Below are positions 52,724 through 61,674 of a DNA stretch of 64,000 nt, piece by piece. Every line of letters starts with the position of its first letter. Position 1 is the first letter of the stretch. The position numbers and the translations under genes were made by a program. The notes beneath the pieces were generated by a model that saw only the letters and a list, made by a program, of their open reading frames with translations, ran no database searches and was not told the DNA's origin. Source of the DNA: Deltaproteobacteria bacterium (GTDB taxonomy: Bacteria; Desulfobacterota; Desulfarculia; JACQYL01); assembly GCA_016208165.1 (NCBI GenBank), contig JACQYL010000119.1:947-64946 (forward strand). Reading direction: 5' to 3'.

Positions 52724-53944
52724 ATGAAAGCAAGGAATGTGTTAGCGACGCTGGGTAGTTTTCTTCTGATCTTAGGATTGGGAGCCATACCGTTTTCGAT
52801 GTCCCTTACCACATCACCCGCCTTCGCAGCCGAAGACAAAACCCTCGAGATCGGAGTGCTTGCCGCGTTGACGGGCTTTGGTTCCGCGGCGGAAACCCTG
52901 ATTGCCCAAGGTGCGGAGGTGGCGCAGGACTGGGTCAACGAGAAAGGTGGAATAACGGTCGACAACCAGAAGTACATGGTCAAACTCGTGGTCGAAGACA
53001 CCAAAAGCACCGCTACGGGAACCGTGGCGGCGGCCACCAAACTGGTCTTTGACGACAAGGTGAAGTTCATTCTTGGAACCGTGGTGCCGTACATGGTGGA
53101 AGCAGGCGGCACGGTGACCGAGCCGGCCGAAGTGCTGCGTGTCCTGGCCTACAATTGCGCCATGCCTTCCGAATACGGCCCCAAAACGCCCTATACCTTC
53201 CTGGGCCAGGATGCCAGCGTGGAAGGGGCCATCGCCTCTCTGACCTATCTGGTCGAGTCCCACCCGGAGGTGAAATCGGTCGTGTTCATCATTCCGGATG
53301 ACGGCTCCATACCCTATCTCGGCAAGGTGGTCAAACAATTGGCCGAGGAGCGCGGTCTCACCGTAAAGGGTGAGGTCATCGGCTGGACGCACGACACGGT
53401 GGACTTTACGCCCATAGCGGCGAAGGCCACCGCCCGCGATCCGGACGCCATACATATGACCAACGGGTGGCCCGGACCTCTGGGCTCCATCCTCAAGGCG
53501 GCTCGTGAAGCCGGCTACACCAAACCCATCGTTTCCTTCCACAATCCCGCCCCGGATGTCAAAATGGTTGCCGGCGAGGCGGCGTCCACCAATTTCATTA
53601 CCAACGGCATTATTTATGACGACCCGGGCAACCCGCCCATGATCAAAGAACTCGGAGACCGGTTCGTTAAGAAATACGGCAACGCTTTCTACTACCACTA
53701 TTGGGGATTCAACCTGCTTTATCATCTCGCACAGGCCATCGAAGCCGCCGACAGCATCGACCCCAAAGTGGTGAAGACCAAATGGGAAACCATGGATACC
53801 ATTGACACCGTTTACGGACCCGGGCGTATGTGCGGAGAAAAGACCTACGGATTCAAGCACACCGTATGTCATCCCGTCGCCATTCAGGTTCTGGACGAGG
53901 GGAAGGTGACCCAGGTCAAGTGGGTCGATGTGGTTACGCCGTAA
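52724..53944 (+). CDS. Branched-chain-type ABC substrate-binding protein, copy 2
   Basis: A 406-residue paralogue of the preceding gene, colinear throughout (TLEIGVLAALTGFGSAAETL; KSVVFIIPDDGSIPYLGKVV; AIHMTNGWPGPLGSILKAAR). Differences cluster in the signal peptide and in scattered positions of the mature part, such as HNPAPDVKMVAGEAAS against NNPAPDVTMVAGKAAS, so affinity may differ a little. One extra residue is seen in VKGEVIGW against VKGIIGW. AAGGAGG precedes the ATG. Its stop codon lies inside the first bases of the 161-bp repeat. Confidence 0.92.
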   Translation: MKARNVLATLGSFLLILGLGAIPFSMSLTTSPAFAAEDKTLEIGVLAALTGFGSAAETLIAQGAEVAQDWVNEKGGITVDNQKYMVKLVVEDTKSTATGTVAAATKLVFDDKVKFILGTVVPYMVEAGGTVTEPAEVLRVLAYNCAMPSEYGPKTPYTFLGQDASVEGAIASLTYLVESHPEVKSVVFIIPDDGSIPYLGKVVKQLAEERGLTVKGEVIGWTHDTVDFTPIAAKATARDPDAIHMTNGWPGPLGSILKAAREAGYTKPIVSFHNPAPDVKMVAGEAASTNFITNGIIYDDPGNPPMIKELGDRFVKKYGNAFYYHYWGFNLLYHLAQAIEAADSIDPKVVKTKWETMDTIDTVYGPGRMCGEKTYGFKHTVCHPVAIQVLDEGKVTQVKWVDVVTP

Positions 53945-54103
53945 CAGGCGGTTCAAAAACGCGATCTGCGGCGTTGCGCTTCATCCCTCGTCACGCCGAC
54001 GTACTCTATGTACGCCTTGTTCCTCGGGATTTGCGCGCCTTGCATCTCATCGTTTTTCAACGGCCTGTAACAACCCGGCCTTTTCAACGGGCTGGTAAGT
54101 CTG
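53943..54103. repeat. 161-bp palindromic repeat, copy 2
   Basis: The same 161-base element as at 44559-44719 and in the same orientation, differing at scattered positions (for example AACAGGCGGTTCAAAAACGC at the start). It begins at the stop codon of the second binding-protein gene, so it lies in the transcript between the binding proteins and livH and could act as an RNA hairpin there. Confidence 0.85.
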
Positions 54104-54228
54104 ATCACACGGGGGAAAACTTTTGAAACCCCGCCGCGGGCGGGGTTCCCCCGTACCCTTTTTCAAAACTTTTCAGGTGGGGGGCGCCGCTCCGCGAAGG
54201 CGGTGCGGCATGCTTAGGGAGTCTGAGT

Positions 54229-54249
54229 CCCGCCGGAGGCGGGCTTTTT
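54229..54249 (+). terminator. Intrinsic terminator between binding proteins and livH
   Basis: CCCGCC, loop GGA, GGCGGG, then CTTTTT. It lies 50 bases before livH and would reduce permease and ATPase expression relative to the binding proteins. Confidence 0.75.
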
Positions 54250-54300
54250 AAAGTCTTCCTCAGTTAAATTCAAAAAAAATCCCTCAGCAGAGCTCAACCG

Positions 54301-55161
54301 ATGGAAACCGCTGTAAATGCCATCATAGGGGCGCTTGTACTCTCTTCCATGTATATCCTGGTGGCGTTGGGTTTCGCGCTGCTTCTCAGCATCATGGGCG
54401 CTCTCAATTTCGCCCACGGCGCCATATACATGGTGGGGGGCTACATATGCTATCAATTTGCCGCTGAGTTCGGTCTCAATCAATGGCTGTCCTTGCTCAT
54501 TTCCGTCATCATCATGAGCGCATTCGGATTGCTCCTCGAGAAGTTCTGTTTCCGGCCGTTCTTTGGGGACATGAATCGAACCATTGTGATGTCCATAGCC
54601 ATTGTTCTCGTCCTCGAAACCACGGTGAACATTCTGGTCGGCGTTCATGTAAGGTCGTTGCCGGCCTTTGTTCCGGGGATTTTGAGGGTCGGAGCCATTT
54701 CACTGAGCGCCGAAAGGCTGATCACCTTCATCATAGGAATTCTTCTGCTGGCGGCTCTGATCGCGTTTATACACAAAACAAAGACGGGTCAGCAGATGCT
54801 GGCCGTTTCTCAAGAACCTGAAGGAGCCGCCCTGCAGGGAATCGAGATCCACCGGATATCCGCCCTGGCCTGCGCCATGGGTTGCGGCCTGGCTGCAGTG
54901 GCCGGGAGTTTGATGGGCGCCGTGTTCGAGTTGAGTCCTTTCATGGGGGACTACATGCTGGTCAAAGCCATTCAGCTGGTCATCCTGGGAGGGATAGGGA
55001 GCATCGTCGGCGTTTTGGCCGGAGGGCTCATCGTAGGCGCCATAGATGCCGTATTGCCCTTGTTCACAAGCGGCGCGGTTACTCAAACGGTCGGTCTTGC
55101 CATTATCATCGTTCTCCTGCTGCTGAGGCCTCAGGGCTTGTTCGGCCGCGAGGTATCGTAA
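54301..55161 (+). CDS. livH: Branched-chain amino acid ABC transporter permease LivH
   Basis: A 286-residue membrane protein of the LivH type with about eight helices: LVALGFALLLSIMGALNFAH (the conserved N-terminal GALNFAHG motif), GLNQWLSLLISVIIMSAFGL, and the EAA-like KAIQLVILGGIGSIVGVLAG near the end. With LivM it forms the channel. No good ribosome site is visible before the ATG at 54301, which fits low expression after the terminator at 54229. LivM follows after ten bases. Confidence 0.92.
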   Translation: METAVNAIIGALVLSSMYILVALGFALLLSIMGALNFAHGAIYMVGGYICYQFAAEFGLNQWLSLLISVIIMSAFGLLLEKFCFRPFFGDMNRTIVMSIAIVLVLETTVNILVGVHVRSLPAFVPGILRVGAISLSAERLITFIIGILLLAALIAFIHKTKTGQQMLAVSQEPEGAALQGIEIHRISALACAMGCGLAAVAGSLMGAVFELSPFMGDYMLVKAIQLVILGGIGSIVGVLAGGLIVGAIDAVLPLFTSGAVTQTVGLAIIIVLLLLRPQGLFGREVS

Positions 55162-55171
55162 ACGAGGCATT

Positions 55172-56158
55172 ATGACGCGGAACACCGTTTCTCCCGCCGG
55201 GAGCGACAGACGGATCACGATCGCTTTGTACGCCGGCCTGTTGATTATCGTCCTGGCGGCGCCGTTGTTCATCAAGTCACGTTACCTGATTCATATTTTC
55301 AACCTGACGCTCATCAACATCATAGCCGCCGCCAGCCTTCGATTCATCGCCGTGTCGGGTCAACTCTCCCTCGCCCACGCCGCCTTTATGAGCATCGGAG
55401 CCTATACGGCCGGTATATTGGCCAAGCATCTCGGATTGGGGCCCTGGATCACGATTCCCGCCGGAGCGCTGGTGACCATGGGGGTGGCCATTTTGATCGG
55501 CTATCCGTTGGCCCGACTGCGGGCGATCTACTTCTCCATGGTCAGCCTGTTTTTCGGCATCGGGATTCTGGCCGTTAACCAGGTCCTCGAAAAGTACACG
55601 GGCGGATATTCCGGCCTCATCGGTATCCCTCCCCTGTTTTCCGGGTCCAAGGTCGCGAATTACTACTTCTTTACCGGGCTCACCGTTTTTAGTCTGGTCG
55701 TTCTTCATCGGCTCGAATTCTGCCGCATCGGCATGACTCTCAAGAGCATCGCCCAGTCCCATATGGTGGCGTCCAGTGTGGGCATCAACGAGTCGGGGTA
55801 CCGGATTTTTGCCCTGGCCATAGGGTGTTTGTTTGTGGGTGTGGCCGGCGCGGGCTTTGCCTACTACTCGGCCGTCCTGTCACACAGCGCTTTCAACTTT
55901 CTGGCGAGCGTCAATTTCCTGGTATATGTATTGGTGGGCGGCATCGGACATTTCGCGGGACCCATCGTCGGAACGGCCGTGCTCATCATCATTCCGGAGC
56001 TTTTCCGCGCGTTGAAAGGGTTCGTCCCTTTCATTTTTGCCGGTATCATGATTCTCGTGATTTTTGTGATGCCCCTGGGCTTGGTGGGTCTGCCCTCGCA
56101 GATCGCATCCTCAGTCAAAAAAATCCGCGAGAGAAAGGCGTTTCCGGATGCTCCTTGA
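55172..56158 (+). CDS. livM: Branched-chain amino acid ABC transporter permease LivM
   Basis: A 328-residue membrane protein of the LivM type: about ten helices, SGQLSLAHAAFMSIGAYTAG (family motif), PLARLRAIYFSMVSLFFGIG, and VYVLVGGIGHFAGPIVGTAV (coupling-loop region for the ATPase). It pairs with LivH. Its last codons overlap livG by 11 bases, so the permease and ATPase are translated together. Confidence 0.92.
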   Translation: MTRNTVSPAGSDRRITIALYAGLLIIVLAAPLFIKSRYLIHIFNLTLINIIAAASLRFIAVSGQLSLAHAAFMSIGAYTAGILAKHLGLGPWITIPAGALVTMGVAILIGYPLARLRAIYFSMVSLFFGIGILAVNQVLEKYTGGYSGLIGIPPLFSGSKVANYYFFTGLTVFSLVVLHRLEFCRIGMTLKSIAQSHMVASSVGINESGYRIFALAIGCLFVGVAGAGFAYYSAVLSHSAFNFLASVNFLVYVLVGGIGHFAGPIVGTAVLIIIPELFRALKGFVPFIFAGIMILVIFVMPLGLVGLPSQIASSVKKIRERKAFPDAP

Positions 56159-56909
56159 AGTCAAAGGTCTGACCCGGCATTTTGGCGGGTTGGCCGCTGT
56201 TTCCATGTTGGATCTGCACGTGGACCACGGCGAAACGGTGGGTTTGATCGGACCCAACGGCGCCGGCAAGAGCACGGTGTTCAATCTGATTACCGGATTT
56301 CTGCGACCCACGAGCGGGACCATATGGTTCGACGGGAAGAATATCACAGGCAAGAAACCGCACCTGAACGCCAAACTCGGAATCGGCCGCGCCTTTCAAC
56401 TTGCGCCTGTTTTTCGGGACTTTACCGTACTCCAGAACGTGATCGCATCGTTTCATCTGAACCCAAAGTTGCGTCTGTGGCACGCCTTTTTCAATACGCC
56501 CACGTATCGCCGCAACGAAGCGCATATCCTCGACCGGTCTTTGGAGATTTTGGACCTGCTGGGACTCGGTTCCGTGAAACACGATCTCGGCAGAAATCTG
56601 CCCCACGGCCACCAGAAGATGCTCGGCATTGCCAGGGCCCTGGCCATTCGTCCCAAGTTACTGCTATTGGACGAACCTATAGGCGGGATGAATCCGGAGG
56701 AAATCAACTTCGCGAGGACGTCCATCCGGAAAATGCAGGAGCAGGGGGTCAGTATTCTGCTGGTCGAGCATAACATGCAGATCATGGATCTTTGCGATCG
56801 CATCATTGTGATCAACTTCGGGAGAAAAATCGCCGAAGGCTCGATGGCTGAAGTGAGGGAGAACAAGGAAGTGATCCAGGCCTACTTCGGGGGTGGACAT
56901 GCTGCTTAG
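56148..56909 (+). CDS. livG: Branched-chain amino acid ABC transporter ATPase LivG
   Basis: A 253-residue ABC ATPase: Walker A GLIGPNGAGKSTVFNLITGF, a Q-loop in AFQLAPVFRD, and Walker B LLLLDEPIGGMNPEEI with the H-loop VEHNMQ. The ABC signature reads NLPHGHQKMLGIARAL, so the usual LSxGQ is replaced by LPHGH; this is a deviation that might slow the ATPase, though the last part (Q and following) is kept. It forms the LivG/LivF heterodimer on the cytoplasmic side. Overlaps livM at the start and livF at the end. Confidence 0.92.
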   Translation: MLLEVKGLTRHFGGLAAVSMLDLHVDHGETVGLIGPNGAGKSTVFNLITGFLRPTSGTIWFDGKNITGKKPHLNAKLGIGRAFQLAPVFRDFTVLQNVIASFHLNPKLRLWHAFFNTPTYRRNEAHILDRSLEILDLLGLGSVKHDLGRNLPHGHQKMLGIARALAIRPKLLLLDEPIGGMNPEEINFARTSIRKMQEQGVSILLVEHNMQIMDLCDRIIVINFGRKIAEGSMAEVRENKEVIQAYFGGGHAA

Positions 56910-57606
56910 TGTTCACGATCTGACGGTCCACTACGGCAAAGCCTTGGCATTGGACCGGGTTTCTCTCGAAGTGGCCGAAGGAGCCGTGGTGAGTATTATC
57001 GGCGCCAACGGCGCGGGTAAGAGCACCATCCTGAAGGCTGTGTCCGGGATGACCCCTTTGACCTCCGGAGCCATATCCTTCCGGGACAGAAGCATAGCCG
57101 GCTTGAAAACGCCCGCCACCGTAAAATTGGGTCTCGTTCACGTTCCCGAAGGCCGCAAGTTGTTCCCTTTTCTCACGGTCCGGAGCAATATCGAGCTCGG
57201 CGCCAGCACGCGAAAGGACCGGGACGGCATCAGGAAGGACATGGAGGAAGTATTCAGGTACTTCCCCATTCTGGAAACGAGAAATGCTCAAAAGGCGGGG
57301 ACCCTGAGCGGGGGCGAACAACAGATGCTGGCCATTGCCCGCGGCCTGATGGCTAAACCGAAACTGCTCATGTTGGACGAGCCGTCTCTGGGCCTGGCCC
57401 CCCTCATTGTCGCCTCCCTGGTTCCGGTCATCAGGACCATCCATCAAAGAGGCGTTGGTGTTTTGCTGGTCGAGCAGAACATTCCCCTGGCTCTCCAGGT
57501 GGCCGACACAGGGTACGCTCTGCGCGTGGGCCGCATCGTCCTCCAGGGCCCCATCAACGAGTTCAAGACCAGCGAAGTGGTCAAAGAGGCGTATTTGGGG
57601 GGGTGA
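56899..57606 (+). CDS. livF: Branched-chain amino acid ABC transporter ATPase LivF
   Basis: A 235-residue ABC ATPase: Walker A IIGANGAGKSTILKAVSGMT, signature TLSGGEQQMLAIARGLM (intact), Walker B LLMLDEPSLGLAPL and the H-region LVEQN. With LivG it drives import through LivHM. The ATG at 56899 gives the normal start MLLSVHDLTVHYG; a GTG six bases earlier is possible. Last gene of the liv operon; no clear terminator follows. Confidence 0.92.
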   Translation: MLLSVHDLTVHYGKALALDRVSLEVAEGAVVSIIGANGAGKSTILKAVSGMTPLTSGAISFRDRSIAGLKTPATVKLGLVHVPEGRKLFPFLTVRSNIELGASTRKDRDGIRKDMEEVFRYFPILETRNAQKAGTLSGGEQQMLAIARGLMAKPKLLMLDEPSLGLAPLIVASLVPVIRTIHQRGVGVLLVEQNIPLALQVADTGYALRVGRIVLQGPINEFKTSEVVKEAYLGG

Positions 57607-57815
57607 ATCGGCCTCCGGATGATCGTTACGTTTCATGGATCAAATCCCTTCTCGGGAAATGCCGGTGGGAGAATCAGAAACCGATGGTAGGGGTTATAAT
57701 TGAATTATATTATCTTCATCATCTTCAAAGCAGGGTTGCATAAGAGTCAAGAGCGGATTTGACCCCTTAGCCATTTTATTTGGATGCGAAGCACACAATA
57801 GGTGGCGATTTGGAT

Positions 57816-59810
57816 CTATCTTTTCTCCAGCGCCTCCCTTACGGCTACCGCCACCTCACGAATCTCCAGGGGTTTCATCAGGACGCGCTTGACTCCGACA
57901 CCCTCGGCCCTTTGATTCGATAGCGGCGTGCTGAATCCCGTGCAGATGATGATCGGGATGTCCGGTCGGATGCTAAGTATCTCTTCCGCCAGTTCTATCC
58001 CCGTCATGTTGGGCATGGTGCGGTCGGTGATTACAAGGTGAAAACGATCGGGTTTCGCCTTGAAAATCTCCAATGCTTCTATACTCGAGCTCCGGGCGGT
58101 GACTTGGTAGCCGAGGCGTTCCAGCATCGTCCTCCCGATGTCCGTAAGAACCGTTTCGTCGTCAACAAAGAGGATGTGCTCCGTGCCCGAAGGAAGGGGG
58201 CCTGCATCACCCGGAACGTCCTCTTCCACCCCGGTTTTCAACAAAGGCAGGTAGACGCGAAACTCGGAACCTTTGCCCGGCTCGCTGTCAACCGTTATGG
58301 CCCCCCCATGCGCTTTCACGATGCCGTGCACCACCGAAAGCCCCATGCCCGTGCCCTGGCCCGTGTCTTTGGTGGTGAAAAACGGTTCGAATACTCTTTC
58401 GAGGGTATCTTTATCCATGCCTTCTCCGGTGTCCGAGACGGTCAGTTCGGCGTACACCCCTGGAGCCAATTCAGCAACCCCGGATGCCGTCCCGATACCC
58501 AGTTCGACCCGTTCAAGGCGGACTTTGAGGACTCCTCCCTTTTCTCCCATGGCATGGGCAGCGTTCGCGCCCAAGTTCATAAGCATTTGGTGGACTTGGG
58601 TTGGATCGGCCGACACGATGTGCGGTCCCGATTCCATCTCCTGCACGATCTCGATCGTAGCTGGTAGTGTCGATCGAAGAAGCTTGATTGTTTCTACCAT
58701 GACAGGGGCTAACTGAATGGTCTTTCTTTCCGGATCGGTTCGTCTGCTGAATCTCAATATCTGTTGAACCAAATTCTTGGCCCGAAGTCCCGATTTGAGA
58801 ACCTGTTCCAACTGTCTTTTTGCCGGCAGCCCTTCTGGGATATCATAAAGGGCAAGCTCGGTGTAACCCATCATGGCCGCCAGAATGTTGTTGAAGTCAT
58901 GAGCGATACCTCCGGCCAACGTGCCGAGGGCTTCCATCTTCTGCGCCTGGCGAAGCTGAGCCTCCAGCCGAGCCCTCTCCTCCTCGGCCCGCTTCCGTTC
59001 GGTGATATCCCTTACCCAGACTTGAAGGCCGAGTTCTCCTTCGAAATTGATAACCCGGACACGGACTTCCCCATAAAGCCATGATCCGTCCTTGCGCTGA
59101 AGCTTCACTTCATAACGGGATATTATGTTCTCACCTCGCATACGTGCTTGCGCCCGCGCTCGAGTCAGTTCCTGGTCGTCAGGGTGGTATAGAAGCCAGT
59201 GGTCCAAGCCCAATAACTCACCTTCTTCATAACCCAGCATTTCGTTCAAGCGCTGATTTGTAAATATGATCTTTGGTCCTTTTTGAACGAAGATACCATC
59301 GAAACTCTCCTCTACCAGGGTTCGGTACTTCTGTTCACTTTGCCTGAACGCCTCCTCGGCGCGCTTGCGTTCGGTAATGTCGCGCCAGATGCAGTGGTAA
59401 ACCGAACGGCCGGAGATATCAATCCTCTGCGCCGATATATGAACATGCCTGAGTTCACCTTGCTTGGTACGCTGAATGGTTTCAAAATCATCCAAGCCAA
59501 GCTTAAGTACTTTCTGAATGTGCGCCCGTGTTTCTTCGGCGGTTTCAGAGGCTTCGATATCCGGCAATCGCAAATGGGCAAACTCCTCTCGCGAATAACC
59601 TAGCTGCCGACAGACCTGATCGTTGAAAATGACGGGCCGGGCGGTTTCAGGGTCCAGAACCACAACACCATCGGTCCCGTGTTCGAAAAAGGCCCGATAA
59701 TAGCTTTCAGCCTCCTCAAGCGATTTCTCGGCCTGCCTGGAATCTTCAAGTTTCCTTTCTAAGGTTTGAACCTTTTGTTCTAGTTCTTCATAGGTCGGTT
59801 TTTCAGACAT
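57816..59810 (-). CDS. Hybrid PAS sensor histidine kinase with receiver
   Basis: A 664-residue soluble hybrid kinase. A short N-terminal coiled coil (YEELEQKVQTLERKLEDSRQ), two PAS domains with PAC ends (HCIWRDITERKRAEEAFRQS; LQVWVRDITERKRAEEERAR), HisKA with LGTLAGGIAHDFNNILAAMM, HATPase (LMNLGANAAHAM, VSDTGEGMDKDTLERVFEPF, GTGMGLSVVHGIVKAHGG) and a C-terminal receiver (ILFVDDETVLTDIGRTML, phospho-acceptor in VITDRTMPNMTG). It is convergent with the liv operon and has no dedicated regulator gene next to it, so it must signal to a distant partner or within itself. Confidence 0.92.
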   Translation of the reverse strand: MSEKPTYEELEQKVQTLERKLEDSRQAEKSLEEAESYYRAFFEHGTDGVVVLDPETARPVIFNDQVCRQLGYSREEFAHLRLPDIEASETAEETRAHIQKVLKLGLDDFETIQRTKQGELRHVHISAQRIDISGRSVYHCIWRDITERKRAEEAFRQSEQKYRTLVEESFDGIFVQKGPKIIFTNQRLNEMLGYEEGELLGLDHWLLYHPDDQELTRARAQARMRGENIISRYEVKLQRKDGSWLYGEVRVRVINFEGELGLQVWVRDITERKRAEEERARLEAQLRQAQKMEALGTLAGGIAHDFNNILAAMMGYTELALYDIPEGLPAKRQLEQVLKSGLRAKNLVQQILRFSRRTDPERKTIQLAPVMVETIKLLRSTLPATIEIVQEMESGPHIVSADPTQVHQMLMNLGANAAHAMGEKGGVLKVRLERVELGIGTASGVAELAPGVYAELTVSDTGEGMDKDTLERVFEPFFTTKDTGQGTGMGLSVVHGIVKAHGGAITVDSEPGKGSEFRVYLPLLKTGVEEDVPGDAGPLPSGTEHILFVDDETVLTDIGRTMLERLGYQVTARSSSIEALEIFKAKPDRFHLVITDRTMPNMTGIELAEEILSIRPDIPIIICTGFSTPLSNQRAEGVGVKRVLMKPLEIREVAVAVREALEKR

Positions 59811-60060
59811 GATGTGTATCTAAGCCTTTTCGATCCTTCCAAGTTGCGATTACTCGCATATGATGTCAGCCGGCGCCGTACAGCCATACCCGATGAGTCC
59901 TTCAGAATCCGGCAGACGCATTTGTGGCCCCAAGCTCGCCGGAATGAGATGAGGAAAACTGGAAATCGGAGGGGGTGTCGCCGGGACCCAAGTATATCAA
60001 AAATACGGCCAAACACAAGTTGCGGGGTTACTCCGAAAAGGAAGATCCGGAACTCGAGCC

Positions 60061-60093
60061 AAAAGAGAGCCTCCTGTAAGGAGGCTCTCTTTT
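60061..60093 (-). terminator. Perfect terminator after the exported protein gene
   Basis: AAAAGAGAGCCTCC, loop TGTAA, GGAGGCTCTCTTTT, a perfect 14-bp stem with A/T tails on both sides. It is about 30 bases after the stop of the minus-strand gene at 60124 and may also work on the other strand. Confidence 0.88.
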
Positions 60094-60123
60094 GCCTTTA
60101 TGCGCCAAGCGGTTATTTGCGAA

Positions 60124-61674
60124 TTATTCTGCTATAGTCCCCATGATGATAAAGCCGGGTACGGCATCCAATACTTCCAATGTGGCCGGATCCCCGAGGA
60201 TGCATTTTCGGATCATGGGGAAGATGGCTCCCCAACTCTCGGCCGCCGTTCCCAGACCCTCGTTGGTGGTCCAGCCCAGAATCTGCAAGGCGTTGCCGAA
60301 CGGCGTCGTGTTTTGAAGCCCTGCGTCACTGCAGCTTACGTTAATGGGAAGGAAATTCAGAATAGTATTTCCAACGCAGGTGTACAGATCCGCATTCGCC
60401 GGCGACACCGCATCGGCTACGCTTCTCCAGTAGGCGATCATGCGTTGTTTGGCGCCCGGATTCTCGATCTGCCGGGTATGGAAGTAGATGAAGCCGGCCA
60501 GGACATCGGCCACCACCTCATCCAACCGGTGGATGTTCAACTCGTCCGGTACGAGCAGGGGGAAGGAATGACAGCCTTCGTCCTCGTCGCACACCACGAG
60601 GACCACGCTCCGGCCCGTGGAGTTGGTGTCCATCCACAGGACCAGGCGGTTGTTGAAATTGGAAATGGCGCCGCCCGAGGGATTGCGGAAGAATCGTCCG
60701 AACAGCATCATGCCTCCGCGATACTCGTCAACGAACGCTTCCCCGCCGTCGTAAGGCAACTCGTCGCAGGAAGGATTCCGGCCCAGCCAGGTATCGTCGC
60801 TGGTCACGGCCTTGCCCGTGGTCAAAAGCGACACATTCACGCAAGACGTGGCGTCAAATCGTTCGTAAACGAATCCCACCTCGAACTCCTCGAAAAAGAA
60901 CTCGTCCAAACTGCAGTTCCAGAGGAAGGAGGAAAACGGACCGACGGTGTTGCCCGTGAGCTGGCCGAGAAAATAGCCAACACCCGCCCACCACCACGAA
61001 CGGTTCCAGAAATCGGCGGAAAAGGAGAGCATGAACGCCAGTTCCATGCTGCCGGCCCTGAGCAGGGCGCTTTCCACCGACACCATGGCGTAGCCGTCCG
61101 TGCGGCCGTCGAGCAGATCCACCACATAGACCCAGCCGCCCAGCACGTTCAGGTACGCGTGGGGATAATTCAGTTCGTACGGTTTGGCCGATCCCACTGA
61201 AACCAAGACCACGGTGGCGGTCCAGTAGCCGCGATATCGTTCGACCTCGACGCCGTCAAGGGTCACCTTCTCCGTGATCTGGGCTCTTTGTGCGGAAGCC
61301 ATTCCGTCACCGATGGTATTTTCGATAATGTCCCGGATGCTGGCGTCGGTCCAGACGTCCCAGGGCGAAAGCCGGAGGTTCTTGTCCCATACGTGGTTGC
61401 TGTTTACGTCCCAGATGATGAGATGCACGCGATAGGAGTTACTCGAAGCCGATCCCAGATCCGTTGTGGACATGTTCACGATGACGGGCAGCACGTTGTC
61501 CGTGCCGTTCTTGTCGATGTCGAACCAGCCCATCACCATGGAGCCCGTGGTGGGGTCGGGCGAGCCGAAAGCGCCGGAGCCGAGTCCGTAGTCAAATTGC
61601 GCCCAGCCTGTACCTGCCAGAGCGCAGACAGCCAAAAAGGCCAGTAACACGGACGCTGTTTTGCTCTTCTTCAT
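60124..61674 (-). CDS. Exported protein of unknown function, 516 aa
   Basis: A 516-residue secreted or envelope protein. The ATG at 61674 follows GAGGAGG and opens a signal peptide (SKTASVLLAFLAVCALAGTG) cleaved near WA/QF. The mature part begins AQFDYGLGSGAFGSPDPTTG, is rich in aromatic residues, and has scattered Cys pairs (VVCDEDEGCHS; NPSCDELPY) that could form disulfides. The next exported gene in the window, at 63556, starts its mature part in a like manner (AQFDFGAGSSSF). I know no family for it. A longer frame to 61788 lacks a ribosome site. It is monocistronic with a perfect terminator. Confidence 0.8.
   Translation of the reverse strand: MKKSKTASVLLAFLAVCALAGTGWAQFDYGLGSGAFGSPDPTTGSMVMGWFDIDKNGTDNVLPVIVNMSTTDLGSASSNSYRVHLIIWDVNSNHVWDKNLRLSPWDVWTDASIRDIIENTIGDGMASAQRAQITEKVTLDGVEVERYRGYWTATVVLVSVGSAKPYELNYPHAYLNVLGGWVYVVDLLDGRTDGYAMVSVESALLRAGSMELAFMLSFSADFWNRSWWWAGVGYFLGQLTGNTVGPFSSFLWNCSLDEFFFEEFEVGFVYERFDATSCVNVSLLTTGKAVTSDDTWLGRNPSCDELPYDGGEAFVDEYRGGMMLFGRFFRNPSGGAISNFNNRLVLWMDTNSTGRSVVLVVCDEDEGCHSFPLLVPDELNIHRLDEVVADVLAGFIYFHTRQIENPGAKQRMIAYWRSVADAVSPANADLYTCVGNTILNFLPINVSCSDAGLQNTTPFGNALQILGWTTNEGLGTAAESWGAIFPMIRKCILGDPATLEVLDAVPGFIIMGTIAE

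Noticed and set aside
52814-53956. 380-codon minus-strand frame opposite the second binding protein
   Set aside because: A similar antisense frame lies opposite the first copy at 51716-52492, as expected from a duplicated plus-strand gene with high GC third positions.
57695-57709. AT-rich palindrome TATAATT-G-AATTATA between liv and the hybrid kinase
   Set aside because: Low-complexity AT palindromes of this size are expected by chance in an AT-rich gap, and it is at the 3' side of both genes.
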